A stretch of DNA of 64,000 nt from the NCBI RefSeq assembly GCF_003032475.1, contig NZ_CP028369.1, positions 558,001 to 622,000 of the forward strand, read 5' to 3'. Both the position numbers and the translations under genes were made by a program. The stretch is from Streptomyces sp. P3. Its GTDB lineage: Bacteria > Actinomycetota > Actinomycetes > Streptomycetales > Streptomycetaceae. Shown piece after piece: positions 25,323 through 37,553 of this stretch; position 1 is the stretch's first letter; each line of letters starts with the position of its first letter. The notes beneath the pieces are model-generated. The model saw nothing but the letters and a program-made list of their open reading frames with translations. It searched no databases and had not been told where the DNA came from.

Positions 25323-27887
25323 TCAGATCACCTCGTCCGGCGAGGTCGCCGCCGCGCCGGAGGGGCCGGACAGCCCGGAGGAGCTCATCGTGCTGCCCAC
25401 GGGGGCGGAGGACATGGAGTTGCCGGCCGAGGTCGAGGTGTTGCCGGAGGGCGTCGGGGCGGTCGTCTCCGAAGTGGACGGCGACGGCGACGTCGAGCCG
25501 GTCCCGCCGGTGGAGGACGCGGACGCCGAGGGCGAAGTCGACCCGGACCCGGTCGGGTCGGCCGACGGCCCGCCGGTCGGCTCGGGCGAGCCGGAAGGCT
25601 TCCCGTCCCCGGGGTCGCGCGAACCGCTCGGCCCCGCCGACGGCTCCGCCGAACCCGTGGGCGTCGGGTCGTCCGAGGTGCCCATGGTCCCGTCCGGGCC
25701 CGGGTCCGTCGGCCTGCTGGTCGCCTCGCCCGTGTCGGCGGAGCCCTTGTCCTCGCCGGGGGTGTCCGTGCCGGGGTCCTTGCCGTCGACGCCGGTGGAG
25801 ACGGACGGCTTGACGCCGACCCGGCCGGAGGGGTCGTCGGCGTCCTTGTTCGAGGTCGCGCCCAGGGTGACCACCGTGCCCAGCACGGCGACGAGCAGCG
25901 CGCCGGCGCCGACCCCGACCAGGTTGCGCCTGGCCAGGCTCCGCAGGCCGCCTCGGCTGTGCCGTGTCGGTTTGGCGGGCGGCTCACGGCGGGCGACGAG
26001 GGTCTCGGCCTCCGGCGGGTAGGTCGGGAGGACCGCCTGGATGCCGCGGGGCGGGGACGCCTGCTCCTCGTGACGGACGTCGGGCGTCTCGTCGCCGAAC
26101 GTCGCGGCGGGCAGGCCGGGCACGTCGCCCGATTGGTCGGCGACGAGCGCGAGGGCGCGCCGGCCCGCGACGGTGCCGCGCTTGTCGGCGATCGTGCCGC
26201 GCAGGGCGAGCGAGGCCTCCAGCTCGGAACGGGACCGGTCGAGGTCCCCGGCGCACAGCGCGAGGACGCCGAGTTCGTGGTGGAAGTAGGCGCGGTCCGC
26301 GGACTGCGCCGCGAGCCGGGCGGCCTCCGCGCCCTCGTGCAACGCGCTCGACCAGGCGCCCCACTGGAGCCCCGCGGCGAACGCGGGCGCCGCCGTGCGG
26401 GCGAGCCGGACGGCGGTGGCCTCCTCGCCCTCCTCGGGCCGGGTCGTGTCCGGGACGACCGCAACGAGGGCGGCGAGGACGGCGTCGGCCTCCGCGCAGA
26501 CCCGTTCCGGGGTGACCGAGGGGTGACCGGTCCACCAGGCGTAGTGCTGGGCGGCGGCGTGGGCGTGGGTCTCGACGTCTTCGGCGTATCCGGCGGCCTC
26601 GAGCTGGGTCCGGACGCCGGCGGCGAGCCGGTAGCGGTTGCCGACCGGGGAGACGAGCCCGCAGCCTGCCAGCTCGCCGAGGGCCGCGTCGGCGTGGGTG
26701 TCGCCCACCAGGGCGGGCAGGTGGGCCTGGTGCGGGACCTCGCCGCCGAGGGCGACGGCGAACCGCAGGGTGGCGCGGGCCGAGGCGCTGAGGCGGGAGG
26801 CGAGCAGGGGCGCGGGCGCGGCGGCCTCGCCGAGGGAGGGCAGGGCTATCGCCTCGGCCTCCCCGGCCCCGGCGACGGTGTCGGCGGGGGTCGGGAGCGG
26901 CCGGGCGTCCTCGAAGACGCCGAACGCGTCGACCGCGTCGGCGCTGGCCCGCAGCCGGTCGCGCTGCGCGAGCAGGGCGCCGGCCTGCACGAACCGCAGC
27001 GGCAGGCCCTCGGACTCGAACCAGAGGTCGCCGGCCCAGTTGGCCTCCTCCTCGGTGAGGACGCGGCCGACGGCGCGCTCGATGACCTCGACGCCGCCCG
27101 CGCGGTCGAGACCGGTGAGGACGACCTCCTCGACGGCGGAGTCCGCGGAGGGCAGCGGGGTGTCCGGCGTCGCGCCGAGCAGGAAGGCGCACTCGGGCGT
27201 CGCGTCCAGCAGGTCGTCGAGAGCGGCGCCGCCGAGGTCGAGGTCGTCGACCACCACGACCGCGCCGATCTCGCGAACCAGCTCGCGCAGATCGTCCTCG
27301 TCGGGGCGGTGCCGCGGGGCGTCGTAGACGGCGTGGAAGAGGTCCTGCAGCAGGTCGGCGGTGGTGCGCAGGTGGCCGGTGAGGCGGACGACGCCGTCGG
27401 GGGCGAGGTCCTCGCAGTCCTCGGCGACCAGGTCGAGGAGGCTGGTGCGGCCGGAGCCGGGGGCACCGGTGAGGCGGACGGAGCGGCCGCGGGCGAGCAG
27501 ACGGACCAGTTGTTCGCGTTCGTCCTGCCGCCCGAGGAGCTGCCGCGCGGGCGGGGCGGCTCCGGCGGGAACGGGCGGACGGGCGGCGCGCTCGGCCTCG
27601 GCGCGCCGCTCGGGCGTGCGTCTGACGGGCCGCTCGGCCCGTTCGGTGGGCGGGCACAGCTCGATCTCGCTGCCGTCGACCGGGTTGACGGTGAGCAGAT
27701 GGTCGCCGGCGACCAGGCGCACCGTGCGGGCCAGGGCAGGGGCGGGCTGGCCGAAGTCGGGGGTGAGGGGGTCCCTGGACGGGCGCGGGCGCGAGGTCTG
27801 GCCGGGCCCGGAGTCGAAGGCGCTCGACCGGGAGGCGTCCCCCGCGTCGTGGCCGTGCTCCTCGGGTCCCCGGGTGTTCGGGTCCAT
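25323..27887 (-). CDS. Membrane-anchored STAND-like ATPase with extracellular Ser/Pro-rich tail
   Basis: An 854-aa protein. Residues 115-330 look like an AAA/NB-ARC-type ATPase, with Walker A GAPGSGRTS at 141-149 and Walker B VVVVDDLDLGG at about 210-220. A winged-helix-like segment and Ala-rich helical repeats (TPR-like) occupy about 370-590. A single membrane helix lies at ~655-678 after a basic stretch. The final 176 residues are a low-complexity Ser/Thr/Pro/Gly tail, which should be outside the cell. No HTH of the LuxR type is seen at the C-terminus. The architecture suggests a signalling ATPase tethered to the envelope. Function and partners unknown. Confidence 0.8.
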   Translation of the reverse strand: MDPNTRGPEEHGHDAGDASRSSAFDSGPGQTSRPRPSRDPLTPDFGQPAPALARTVRLVAGDHLLTVNPVDGSEIELCPPTERAERPVRRTPERRAEAERAARPPVPAGAAPPARQLLGRQDEREQLVRLLARGRSVRLTGAPGSGRTSLLDLVAEDCEDLAPDGVVRLTGHLRTTADLLQDLFHAVYDAPRHRPDEDDLRELVREIGAVVVVDDLDLGGAALDDLLDATPECAFLLGATPDTPLPSADSAVEEVVLTGLDRAGGVEVIERAVGRVLTEEEANWAGDLWFESEGLPLRFVQAGALLAQRDRLRASADAVDAFGVFEDARPLPTPADTVAGAGEAEAIALPSLGEAAAPAPLLASRLSASARATLRFAVALGGEVPHQAHLPALVGDTHADAALGELAGCGLVSPVGNRYRLAAGVRTQLEAAGYAEDVETHAHAAAQHYAWWTGHPSVTPERVCAEADAVLAALVAVVPDTTRPEEGEEATAVRLARTAAPAFAAGLQWGAWSSALHEGAEAARLAAQSADRAYFHHELGVLALCAGDLDRSRSELEASLALRGTIADKRGTVAGRRALALVADQSGDVPGLPAATFGDETPDVRHEEQASPPRGIQAVLPTYPPEAETLVARREPPAKPTRHSRGGLRSLARRNLVGVGAGALLVAVLGTVVTLGATSNKDADDPSGRVGVKPSVSTGVDGKDPGTDTPGEDKGSADTGEATSRPTDPGPDGTMGTSDDPTPTGSAEPSAGPSGSRDPGDGKPSGSPEPTGGPSADPTGSGSTSPSASASSTGGTGSTSPSPSTSETTAPTPSGNTSTSAGNSMSSAPVGSTMSSSGLSGPSGAAATSPDEVI

Positions 27888-28145
27888 GGGTCAAGCCCCC
27901 CAAAAGCGTCGTGTGGCGGTAGCCCCTCCCGGCCTTGCCGCACACTGGGCTGTCGCTTCTGGTCCGGTGCCCGCTCGAGGGCTGCGGGCGGCGGGCAGAC
28001 GAACCGTAAACCTTCGCACAGTATCTACGACAGCCCGGGGTGCCGGGCCGCCCGAAGCGTCACGGTCTCGTGAGGATTGCACCCGGCCGCTCGCACCCGT
28101 CCCGCCCGTCACACGGTTCCCGTCGCAGGCCACACCCCCTGCGCG

Positions 28146-28469
28146 TCACACGCGGGGCAGGGACTCCACTCCGATGCCGCCCTCGATCGCGAGGATCCGG
28201 TGCAGCCGGGTGGCCACCAGCAGGCGTTGCATCTGCGGCGGCACGCCGCGCAGCACCAGGCGCCGGCCGCAGCGGCCGGCCCGTCGGTGGACGCCCATGA
28301 TGACGCCGAGTCCGGTGGCGTCCCACGAGTCGAGTCCGGACAGGTCGAGCACCAGGTCGCCGACTCCGTCATCGACCGCCGTGTGCAGGGCCGTACGGGC
28401 GTCCGCCGCGCTGCGGACGTCGAGGCGGCCCCCGACGACCAGCTCGACGTGGTCGCCCTTGATGTGCAT
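28146..28469 (-). CDS. STAS-domain anti-sigma factor antagonist
   Basis: A 107-aa single STAS domain of SpoIIAA/RsbV type. The phosphorylation loop reads DSWDATGLGVIMG, so the phospho-acceptor would be Thr rather than the more usual Ser. Such proteins bind an anti-sigma kinase when unphosphorylated, freeing a sigma factor. No anti-sigma kinase or sigma gene is adjacent, so its partner is elsewhere. The ATG at 28469 is preceded by AGGGGAGC. Confidence 0.88.
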   Translation of the reverse strand: MHIKGDHVELVVGGRLDVRSAADARTALHTAVDDGVGDLVLDLSGLDSWDATGLGVIMGVHRRAGRCGRRLVLRGVPPQMQRLLVATRLHRILAIEGGIGVESLPRV

Positions 28470-28939
28470 AGCGCTCCCCTAAGCGTGCGTCTCGTGCTCC
28501 GCGGTGTGGTGTCCGGTGTTGCATCTTCTGACTGCGAGAAGCGGTCAGAGGTTGCCGTCTGTGAGCGAACCGATACCCAATTCACCCGCAAGGGTGAGGC
28601 TCCTGGGCCCTGTGCCGGTTCCGGTGCCTGTAGAGCCCTGCCCGCTCACGCGTCCGATGTCACCGGCGTCAACCATCCGGCGCAGCCGACCCGGTTGCCT
28701 GTCCGTGTGCCTCTCGGCCGGAGATTAGCGGTCGTGAGGCGCTGCGTGACCGGTTAGTAACGCGTCTCACGTCTCACGGCGTGAGACGCCGGTCACGTCG
28801 TCAAATCCTGTCCGATTCAGTCCGATTGGCCCCGTCCTGAGCAGGCGTCGGTCCCCTGCGGAGGGCCTTCGGCCCGGTCGGCCGCGGACCGTGACGAAGG
28901 GAACGGAGCGGACCGGCGGGGAAGGTCTAGATTGGCGGC
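28470..28939. other. Long divergent intergenic region, STAS gene / adenosyltransferase gene
   Basis: 470 bp with no credible gene; the open frames here lack family character and good codon bias. It carries the nested inverted repeat described separately at 28745-28797 and must hold two divergent promoters. No cobalamin riboswitch core could be recognised upstream of the adenosyltransferase. Confidence 0.55.
28745..28797. promoter_or_regulatory. Nested inverted repeats
   Basis: The outer arms CGTGACCGG (28745-28753) and CCGGTCACG (28789-28797) enclose the inner arms GCGTCTCAC (28762-28770) and GTGAGACGC (28781-28789). A direct repeat of GTCTCAC is also present (28764-28770 and 28771-28777). 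It could be an operator for a dimeric regulator or an RNA structure. It lies about 145 bp before the adenosyltransferase start. Confidence 0.55.
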
Positions 28940-29512
28940 ATGGTCAATCTGACGCGCATCTACACCAGGACCGGCGACCAGGGCACCACCGCCCTCGGCG
29001 ACATGAGCCGGGTCGCCAAGACCGACCTGCGGATCGCCGCCTACGCCGACGCCAACGAGGCGAACGCGGTCATCGGCACGGCCCTCGCACTGGGCGGACT
29101 CGACGAGGAGCCGGCCGAGGTCCTCGTCCGCGTCCAGAACGACCTGTTCGACGTGGGCGCCGACCTGTCGACGCCGGTGGTGGAGAACCCGGAGTTCCCG
29201 CCCCTGCGGGTCGAGCAGTTCTACATCGACCGGCTGGAGGCGGACTGCGACCGCTTCAACGAGCAGTTGGACAAGCTGCGGTCGTTCATCCTGCCCGGCG
29301 GCACCCCGGGCGCGGCCCTGCTGCATCAGGCGTGCACGGTGGTACGGCGTGCCGAGCGCTCCACGTGGGCCGCCCTGGAGGCGCACGGCGAGCAGATGAA
29401 CCCGCTCACCGCGACCTACCTCAACCGGCTGTCGGACCTGTTGTTCATCCTCGCCCGCACCGCCAACAAGGCGGTCGGGGACGTGCTGTGGGTGCCGGGC
29501 GGGGAACGCTAG
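28940..29512 (+). CDS. Cob(I)alamin adenosyltransferase, PduO type
   Basis: A 190-aa five-helix-bundle enzyme. The N-terminal ATP-binding signature TRTGDQGTTALGDMSRVAKTD is complete, and LNRLSDLLFILART closes the bundle. It transfers the 5'-deoxyadenosyl group from ATP to cob(I)alamin to make coenzyme B12, the cofactor of methylmalonyl-CoA mutase, linking it functionally to meaB and mce in this window. Its stop codon overlaps that of the convergent membrane-protein gene. Confidence 0.93.
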   Translation: MVNLTRIYTRTGDQGTTALGDMSRVAKTDLRIAAYADANEANAVIGTALALGGLDEEPAEVLVRVQNDLFDVGADLSTPVVENPEFPPLRVEQFYIDRLEADCDRFNEQLDKLRSFILPGGTPGAALLHQACTVVRRAERSTWAALEAHGEQMNPLTATYLNRLSDLLFILARTANKAVGDVLWVPGGER

Positions 29513-30078
29513 TCCATCTTGGCCGGTTCCCGCTCCGGGCCGCCCTTCGGTTCCCGCTTCGGGAAGAGGGTGTAGCTCGCGGCGATCAGGACGTTGACGC
29601 CGACGACGAACAGCATCCGCTGCTGCCAGGCCCGCAGCGAGCCGGTCTCCGCGTCGCCGCCGACGTACCGGACGGCCGCCTGGAGCAGGGCGACGGCGAC
29701 CAGAGCGGCGAGGGTCCACCGGCCCGCGACCTTCCACTCGTGCACGGCGCGGGCCGTGCCGTACTTCGGCGGCCGTACCGGCGGCGGGCCACCGGCGAAC
29801 CGGTGGGCGACCCGGGCGTCGGCCCATCTGATCGTGGAGTGGCCGAGGCCCACGGTGAAGCCGATGTAGACGGCGGCGAGGCCGTGCCGCCAGTCCGGCT
29901 CGGCGCCGTTCTTGAGGTCGGTCGCGGTCACGGCGAACAGCACGATCTCCAGCAGCGGCTCGCACAGCAGCAGGGCGAGGCCCAGTCGCGGCATCCGGAA
30001 GACGTACCGGAAGGCCAGCCCGGCGGCCAGCAGCACCCAGAAGGCCACCTCGCAGACGACGATCAGTGTGACGACCAC
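29509..30078 (-). CDS. Integral membrane protein, unknown function
   Basis: A 189-aa protein with four or five hydrophobic segments (about residues 1-21, 30-50, 65-85, 120-140 and 155-172) and a charged C-terminus ending EREPAKMD. The start is GTG 30078 (MVVTLIVVCEVAFW), preceded by a GGGGAG ribosome site. Upstream open sequence is antisense to the histidine-kinase gene. No known motif. Divergent from the two-component system, so it could be its target. Confidence 0.78.
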   Translation of the reverse strand: MVVTLIVVCEVAFWVLLAAGLAFRYVFRMPRLGLALLLCEPLLEIVLFAVTATDLKNGAEPDWRHGLAAVYIGFTVGLGHSTIRWADARVAHRFAGGPPPVRPPKYGTARAVHEWKVAGRWTLAALVAVALLQAAVRYVGGDAETGSLRAWQQRMLFVVGVNVLIAASYTLFPKREPKGGPEREPAKMD

Positions 30079-30222
30079 GGTTCGCTCCCCTCGCTCACCG
30101 TCCCAGGCTCCCGTCCCGCGCTGCCGGATGCGTCGTCGCCGGTGACGAGGTTCCGGTACATCGAAAGATGCAGTTCCGGACCGTCCCCGGGGAGCAGGCG
30201 CACGCCCTGCGAGGCGTGTTGG

Positions 30223-31419
30223 ATGGAGGGCATGGCCGTACGACGACTGCCCCGCCCGCACCGGTTCGACGTCTGGGTGGGGGTCGGTGGACTGCTGGGC
30301 GGGTTGTTGCTGGTGGTGATCGGTCTGGGCACCCGGCCGTCCGACGACCCGATCACGCTGTTCGACGGCCCCTGGCCGGTGCTGGTGCCGCTCACCGTGA
30401 TGGCCGGCTGCGAGGTGCTGCGCCGGACGGCTCCCCGCGCGGCCCTGCTCACCGGCACGGCCGCGATCACCGCGGACCTCGTGACCCAGGGCAACCTGTC
30501 CACGATCCTGATGTACACCGACCTCGTGTACGCGGCCGTCCTGTACGGCCCGCTCGCCTCCGCCCGCCGCATCCAGTGGATCACCGGGCTGCTGACGGTG
30601 GCGGGGACGCTGGTGCCGTTCGCGATCTGGCGGGTGCCCGAGGCCCTGCTGATCGGCGTGGTGGTCGGCGTCGTCGCGTACGGGCCCGCCGCCACCGGCT
30701 GGATCGTGCGCGACCACCGCGACGCCGCCGAGGCGGCCCGGCTGCGCGCCGAACAGACCGCGCTGCTCGCCGAGATGGACCGGACCCAGGCCGTCACCGC
30801 CGAACGGGCGCGGATGGCAAGGGAGTTGCACGACATGGTCGCCAACCACCTGTCCGCGATCGCCATCCACTCGACGGCGGCGCTGTCGATCGACGATCCG
30901 GACACGTCCCGGCAGGCGCTGACCGTGATCCGCGAGAACAGCGTCGAGGGGCTGACGGAGATGCGGCGGCTCATCGGGATCCTGCGCGACGGCAGCGGGG
31001 ACCACGAACCGGTCGCGGCAGCGACCCTCGACGGGCTGGCGGCCCTCGTCGACGGCGCCCGCGCCAACGGGCTCGACGTGACCCTGGACATGGCCCCGGA
31101 CGCCGGCCACGGCCCGGTCCCCGCCCCCGTCGAACTGGCCGCGTACAGGATCGTGCAGGAGTCGCTGACCAACGCGCTGAAGCACGCCTGCCCCGGCCGG
31201 GTCACCGTCGCCCTGCGCCGGCGCGACCACACGCTCGACGTGCGGGTGAGCAGCCCCTACGGCCGCCGGGACGGACCGCGCGCCCCCGGTTCCGGGGCGG
31301 GGCTGGTCGGCATGCGGGAGCGGGCGGCCCTGCTGGGCGGCACGTTCGACGCCGGGCCGCAGGGGTCCCGCTGGACCGTCCGCACCACCTTGCCCCTCGT
31401 CGAAGGAGAGCCCGCATGA
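30223..31419 (+). CDS. NarL-type sensor histidine kinase
   Basis: A 398-aa kinase with about five N-terminal membrane segments and a HisKA_3 domain whose phospho-acceptor His is in ARELHDMVANHLSAIAIHS. The HATPase domain has ESLTNALKHA (N box) and GAGLVGMRERAALLGG (G box). The chosen start is ATG 30223, with GAGG 9 nt upstream; ATG 30232 is possible but its ribosome site would be too close. The stop overlaps the response-regulator start (ATGA). Signal unknown; it lacks a large sensor domain, so it may sense the membrane. Confidence 0.9.
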   Translation: MEGMAVRRLPRPHRFDVWVGVGGLLGGLLLVVIGLGTRPSDDPITLFDGPWPVLVPLTVMAGCEVLRRTAPRAALLTGTAAITADLVTQGNLSTILMYTDLVYAAVLYGPLASARRIQWITGLLTVAGTLVPFAIWRVPEALLIGVVVGVVAYGPAATGWIVRDHRDAAEAARLRAEQTALLAEMDRTQAVTAERARMARELHDMVANHLSAIAIHSTAALSIDDPDTSRQALTVIRENSVEGLTEMRRLIGILRDGSGDHEPVAAATLDGLAALVDGARANGLDVTLDMAPDAGHGPVPAPVELAAYRIVQESLTNALKHACPGRVTVALRRRDHTLDVRVSSPYGRRDGPRAPGSGAGLVGMRERAALLGGTFDAGPQGSRWTVRTTLPLVEGEPA

Positions 31420-32069
31420 GCTCCGTCATCCGTGTGCTCGTCGCCGAGGACCAGTCGGCCGTGCGCGCCGGCCTGGTCCTCATCCTGCGCAGCGCGTCCG
31501 ACATCGAGGTCGTCGGAGAGGCCGCGGACGGGGAGCAGGCGGTGGCACTGGCCCGCGAGCTGCGGCCGGACCTGGTGCTGATGGACGTTCAGATGCCGCG
31601 CCTCGACGGGGTGTCGGCGACCCGGATGGTCGTCGAGGAGGGGTTGGCCGACGTCCTCGTCCTGACCACCTTCGACCTCGACGCCTACGTCTTCGGGGCG
31701 TTGCGTGCCGGTGCGGCCGGATTCCTGCTCAAGGACACGGAGGCGCGGGACCTGTTGGCCGCGGTCCGGACCGTGGCGGGCGGCGAGGGCCTGATCGCCC
31801 CGGCCGTGACCCGTCGTCTGATCGCCGAGTTCGCCGCCGTGCCCGCGCGGGCGCCCGGGGCCGACCCCGCCGTCCTCGACGCGCTGACCCGGCGTGAGCA
31901 CGAGGTGCTGGCCTGTCTGGGCCGGGGGCTGTCCAACGCGGAGACCGCCGAGCGCCTCGACATGGCGGAGGCGACGGTGAAGACGCACGTCAGCCGACTG
32001 CTGGGCAAGCTGGGACTGCGCAGCCGGGTGCAAGCGGCGGTCCTGGCGCAGGAGTTGGGCGTCCGGTGA
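31416..32069 (+). CDS. NarL/LuxR-family response regulator
   Basis: A 217-aa protein. The receiver domain has acidic pocket AEDQ and phospho-acceptor Asp57 in LVLMDVQMPRLDG, plus a Lys in FLLKDTEARDL. A LuxR-type HTH occupies ~150-210 (LTRREHEVLACLGRGLSNAETAERL). It is translationally coupled to the kinase gene. Target genes cannot be read directly; the chitinase promoter begins only about 25 bp downstream, but chitinase genes are usually under DasR control. Confidence 0.92.
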   Translation: MSSVIRVLVAEDQSAVRAGLVLILRSASDIEVVGEAADGEQAVALARELRPDLVLMDVQMPRLDGVSATRMVVEEGLADVLVLTTFDLDAYVFGALRAGAAGFLLKDTEARDLLAAVRTVAGGEGLIAPAVTRRLIAEFAAVPARAPGADPAVLDALTRREHEVLACLGRGLSNAETAERLDMAEATVKTHVSRLLGKLGLRSRVQAAVLAQELGVR

Positions 32070-32093
32070 ATCCGGGAGCGGGGCAGATCGTAC

Positions 32094-32135
32094 TGGTCCA
32101 GACCTATTGACCTGTGGTCCAGACCTTTCTATTCT
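32094..32135 (+). promoter_or_regulatory. chiC promoter with paired 12-bp direct repeats
   Basis: Two identical TGGTCCAGACCT repeats lie at 32094-32105 and 32115-32126, spaced 21 bp (two helical turns). They flank and overlap a -35 TTGACC (32107-32112), followed 17 bp later by -10 TATTCT (32130-32135). Streptomyces chitinase promoters are known to carry such repeats, which mediate chitin induction and glucose repression. The repeats also resemble the half-sites bound by the GntR regulator DasR. Confidence 0.88.
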
Positions 32136-32195
32136 CGCGGCACCGTGGGCGTGAAGGCTCAGTCACGCCCCCCCGACTCCCCGAGGAGGCGCAGG

Positions 32196-34013
<1,818 letters not shown>

Positions 34014-34041
34014 CGACCGTCGCGGGAGAGCACGGATGATC

Positions 34042-34078
34042 CAGCGGGTGAACGGCCCTACGCCACGTTCACCCGCTG
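34042..34078. terminator. Bidirectional terminator, chiC / DUF2550 gene
   Basis: A perfect 13-bp inverted repeat (34042-34054 and 34066-34078) with an 11-nt loop. The right arm lies inside the last codons of the convergent DUF2550 gene. It would terminate chiC transcripts and possibly the opposite ones. Confidence 0.8.
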
Positions 34079-34504
34079 TCCGGGCGGGGCCGCCTCCAGC
34101 CACGCGAGAAATCCGGTCAGCGCGTCCTCGCTCATCGCGAGCTCCAGGCGTGTGCCCCGGTGCAGGCAGACGAGGATCACCGCGTCGGACAGCAACGCCA
34201 GCTCCTCCTCGCCCTCGGGGAGCCGGCGGCCGGCCACCTCGATCGAGCCGCGCTCCAGGACCCGGCGCGGGCGGTACGCGTAGGAGAAGACCCGGTACCA
34301 CTCGATGCGGTCGCCGTTGTAGCGGGCGACGCCGTAGCTCCAGCCCTTGCCGCTCGTATCCGGTTTCTCCGAGACATCCCAGCGCAGGGAACAGTCGAAG
34401 GTGCCGCCGGAACGCTGGATGAGTCTGCGGCGCAGGCCGAAGACGAACAACCCCAGCGCCACCAGGGCCACGACAATTCCGCACACAGTCAGAGCGAGGA
34501 CCAT
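34058..34504 (-). CDS. DUF2550 domain protein, membrane-anchored
   Basis: A 148-aa protein with one N-terminal membrane helix (residues ~2-22), then the cytoplasmic DUF2550 domain (GGTFDCSLRWD; RYNGDRIEWYRVFSYAYRPRRVLERG). The chosen start is ATG 34504 because GAGGAGG lies 8 nt upstream. It is found next to the ATP synthase operon in many actinobacteria, but the atp terminator separates the two here. Function unknown; no catalytic motif. Confidence 0.88.
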   Translation of the reverse strand: MVLALTVCGIVVALVALGLFVFGLRRRLIQRSGGTFDCSLRWDVSEKPDTSGKGWSYGVARYNGDRIEWYRVFSYAYRPRRVLERGSIEVAGRRLPEGEEELALLSDAVILVCLHRGTRLELAMSEDALTGFLAWLEAAPPGQRVNVA

Positions 34505-34573
34505 CGACACCGACCTCCTCGTCTCCTGGGTACCGAAAATAGGTAACGGAACGGAAAAATCATCCATATCTGC

Positions 34574-34621
34574 CTCAGCCGCGGTCGGCTCCGGATTGCT
34601 CCGGTGCCGACCGCGGCTGAG
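34574..34621 (-). terminator. ATP synthase operon terminator
   Basis: A perfect 16-bp inverted repeat (34574-34589 and 34606-34621) with a 16-nt loop lies 25 bp after the atpC stop. On the minus strand it is followed closely by a T-run (GATTTTT), giving a classical intrinsic terminator. Confidence 0.9.
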
Positions 34622-34646
34622 TGACGTCCTGCGGTTCCGCGCTGGG

Positions 34647-35021
34647 TCAGCGCGAGGCCGCCGCACGCAGTCGTACGTCCGCGCGACGCTCGGCGGCGGC
34701 ATCGCCCTCCGCCTTCGCGCGCTCGAGTTCGCGCTCCACGCGCTGGACGTCGATCTCGTCCGACAACTCGGCGATCTCGGCCAGCAGCGACAGCTTGTTG
34801 TCCGCGAACGAGATGAAACCGCCGTGCACCGCGGCGACGACCGTTCCACCATCACTCGTACGGATGGTCACCGGGCCCGACTCCAGCACACCGAGCAGCG
34901 GCTGGTGACCGGGCATGACGCCGATGTCGCCGGACGTGGTGCGCGCGACGACCAGGGTGGCCTCGCCGGACCAGACCTCTCGGTCGGCCGCGACCAGCGC
35001 GACGTGCAGCTCAGCAGCCAA
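34647..35021 (-). CDS. atpC: F1Fo ATP synthase subunit epsilon
   Basis: A 124-aa protein: N-terminal β-sandwich (VALVAADREVWSGEATLVVART) and C-terminal two-helix domain (LSDEIDVQRVERELERAKAEG). It couples the γ stalk to the c-ring and inhibits ATP hydrolysis. The start is TTG 35021 (MAAELHVAL) with GAGGAG upstream, which agrees with the family; a longer reading (MVTRGAT...) is less likely. Last gene of the operon, 133 bp after atpD, a gap that contains hairpins. Confidence 0.93.
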   Translation of the reverse strand: MAAELHVALVAADREVWSGEATLVVARTTSGDIGVMPGHQPLLGVLESGPVTIRTSDGGTVVAAVHGGFISFADNKLSLLAEIAELSDEIDVQRVERELERAKAEGDAAAERRADVRLRAAASR

Positions 35022-35089
35022 GGTGGCTCCTCGGGTCACCACCCGGCGGGTTCTGCCGGGTGTTGGTTACAAGTCTAAGGGGCGTGCGT

Positions 35090-35138
35090 GAGGGGGCGGG
35101 ACGCGCCCGCCCCCTCAGACGTGAGCCGAAGGGCTCAC
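35090..35138 (-). promoter_or_regulatory. Two hairpins between atpD and atpC
   Basis: An 11-bp perfect GC stem (35090-35100 and 35106-35116, 5-nt loop) and a 7-bp stem (35121-35127 and 35132-35138) sit between the atpD stop and the atpC start. The second is very close to the atpD stop. They may stabilise the upstream message or reduce read-through into atpC. Seen directly; role inferred. Confidence 0.7.
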
Positions 35139-35154
35139 TTCGAACTCAGGGAGT

Positions 35155-37532
<2,378 letters not shown>

Positions 37533-37553
37533 GAGTCAGGTCCCTTCCTTACG

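Noticed and set aside
28470..28939. Cobalamin riboswitch before the adenosyltransferase
   Set aside because: No B12-box-like sequence could be recognised.
28891..30222. Extension of the sensor-kinase frame upstream to 28891
   Set aside because: The upstream part is out of frame with, and overlaps, the adenosyltransferase and membrane-protein genes; it has no kinase features.
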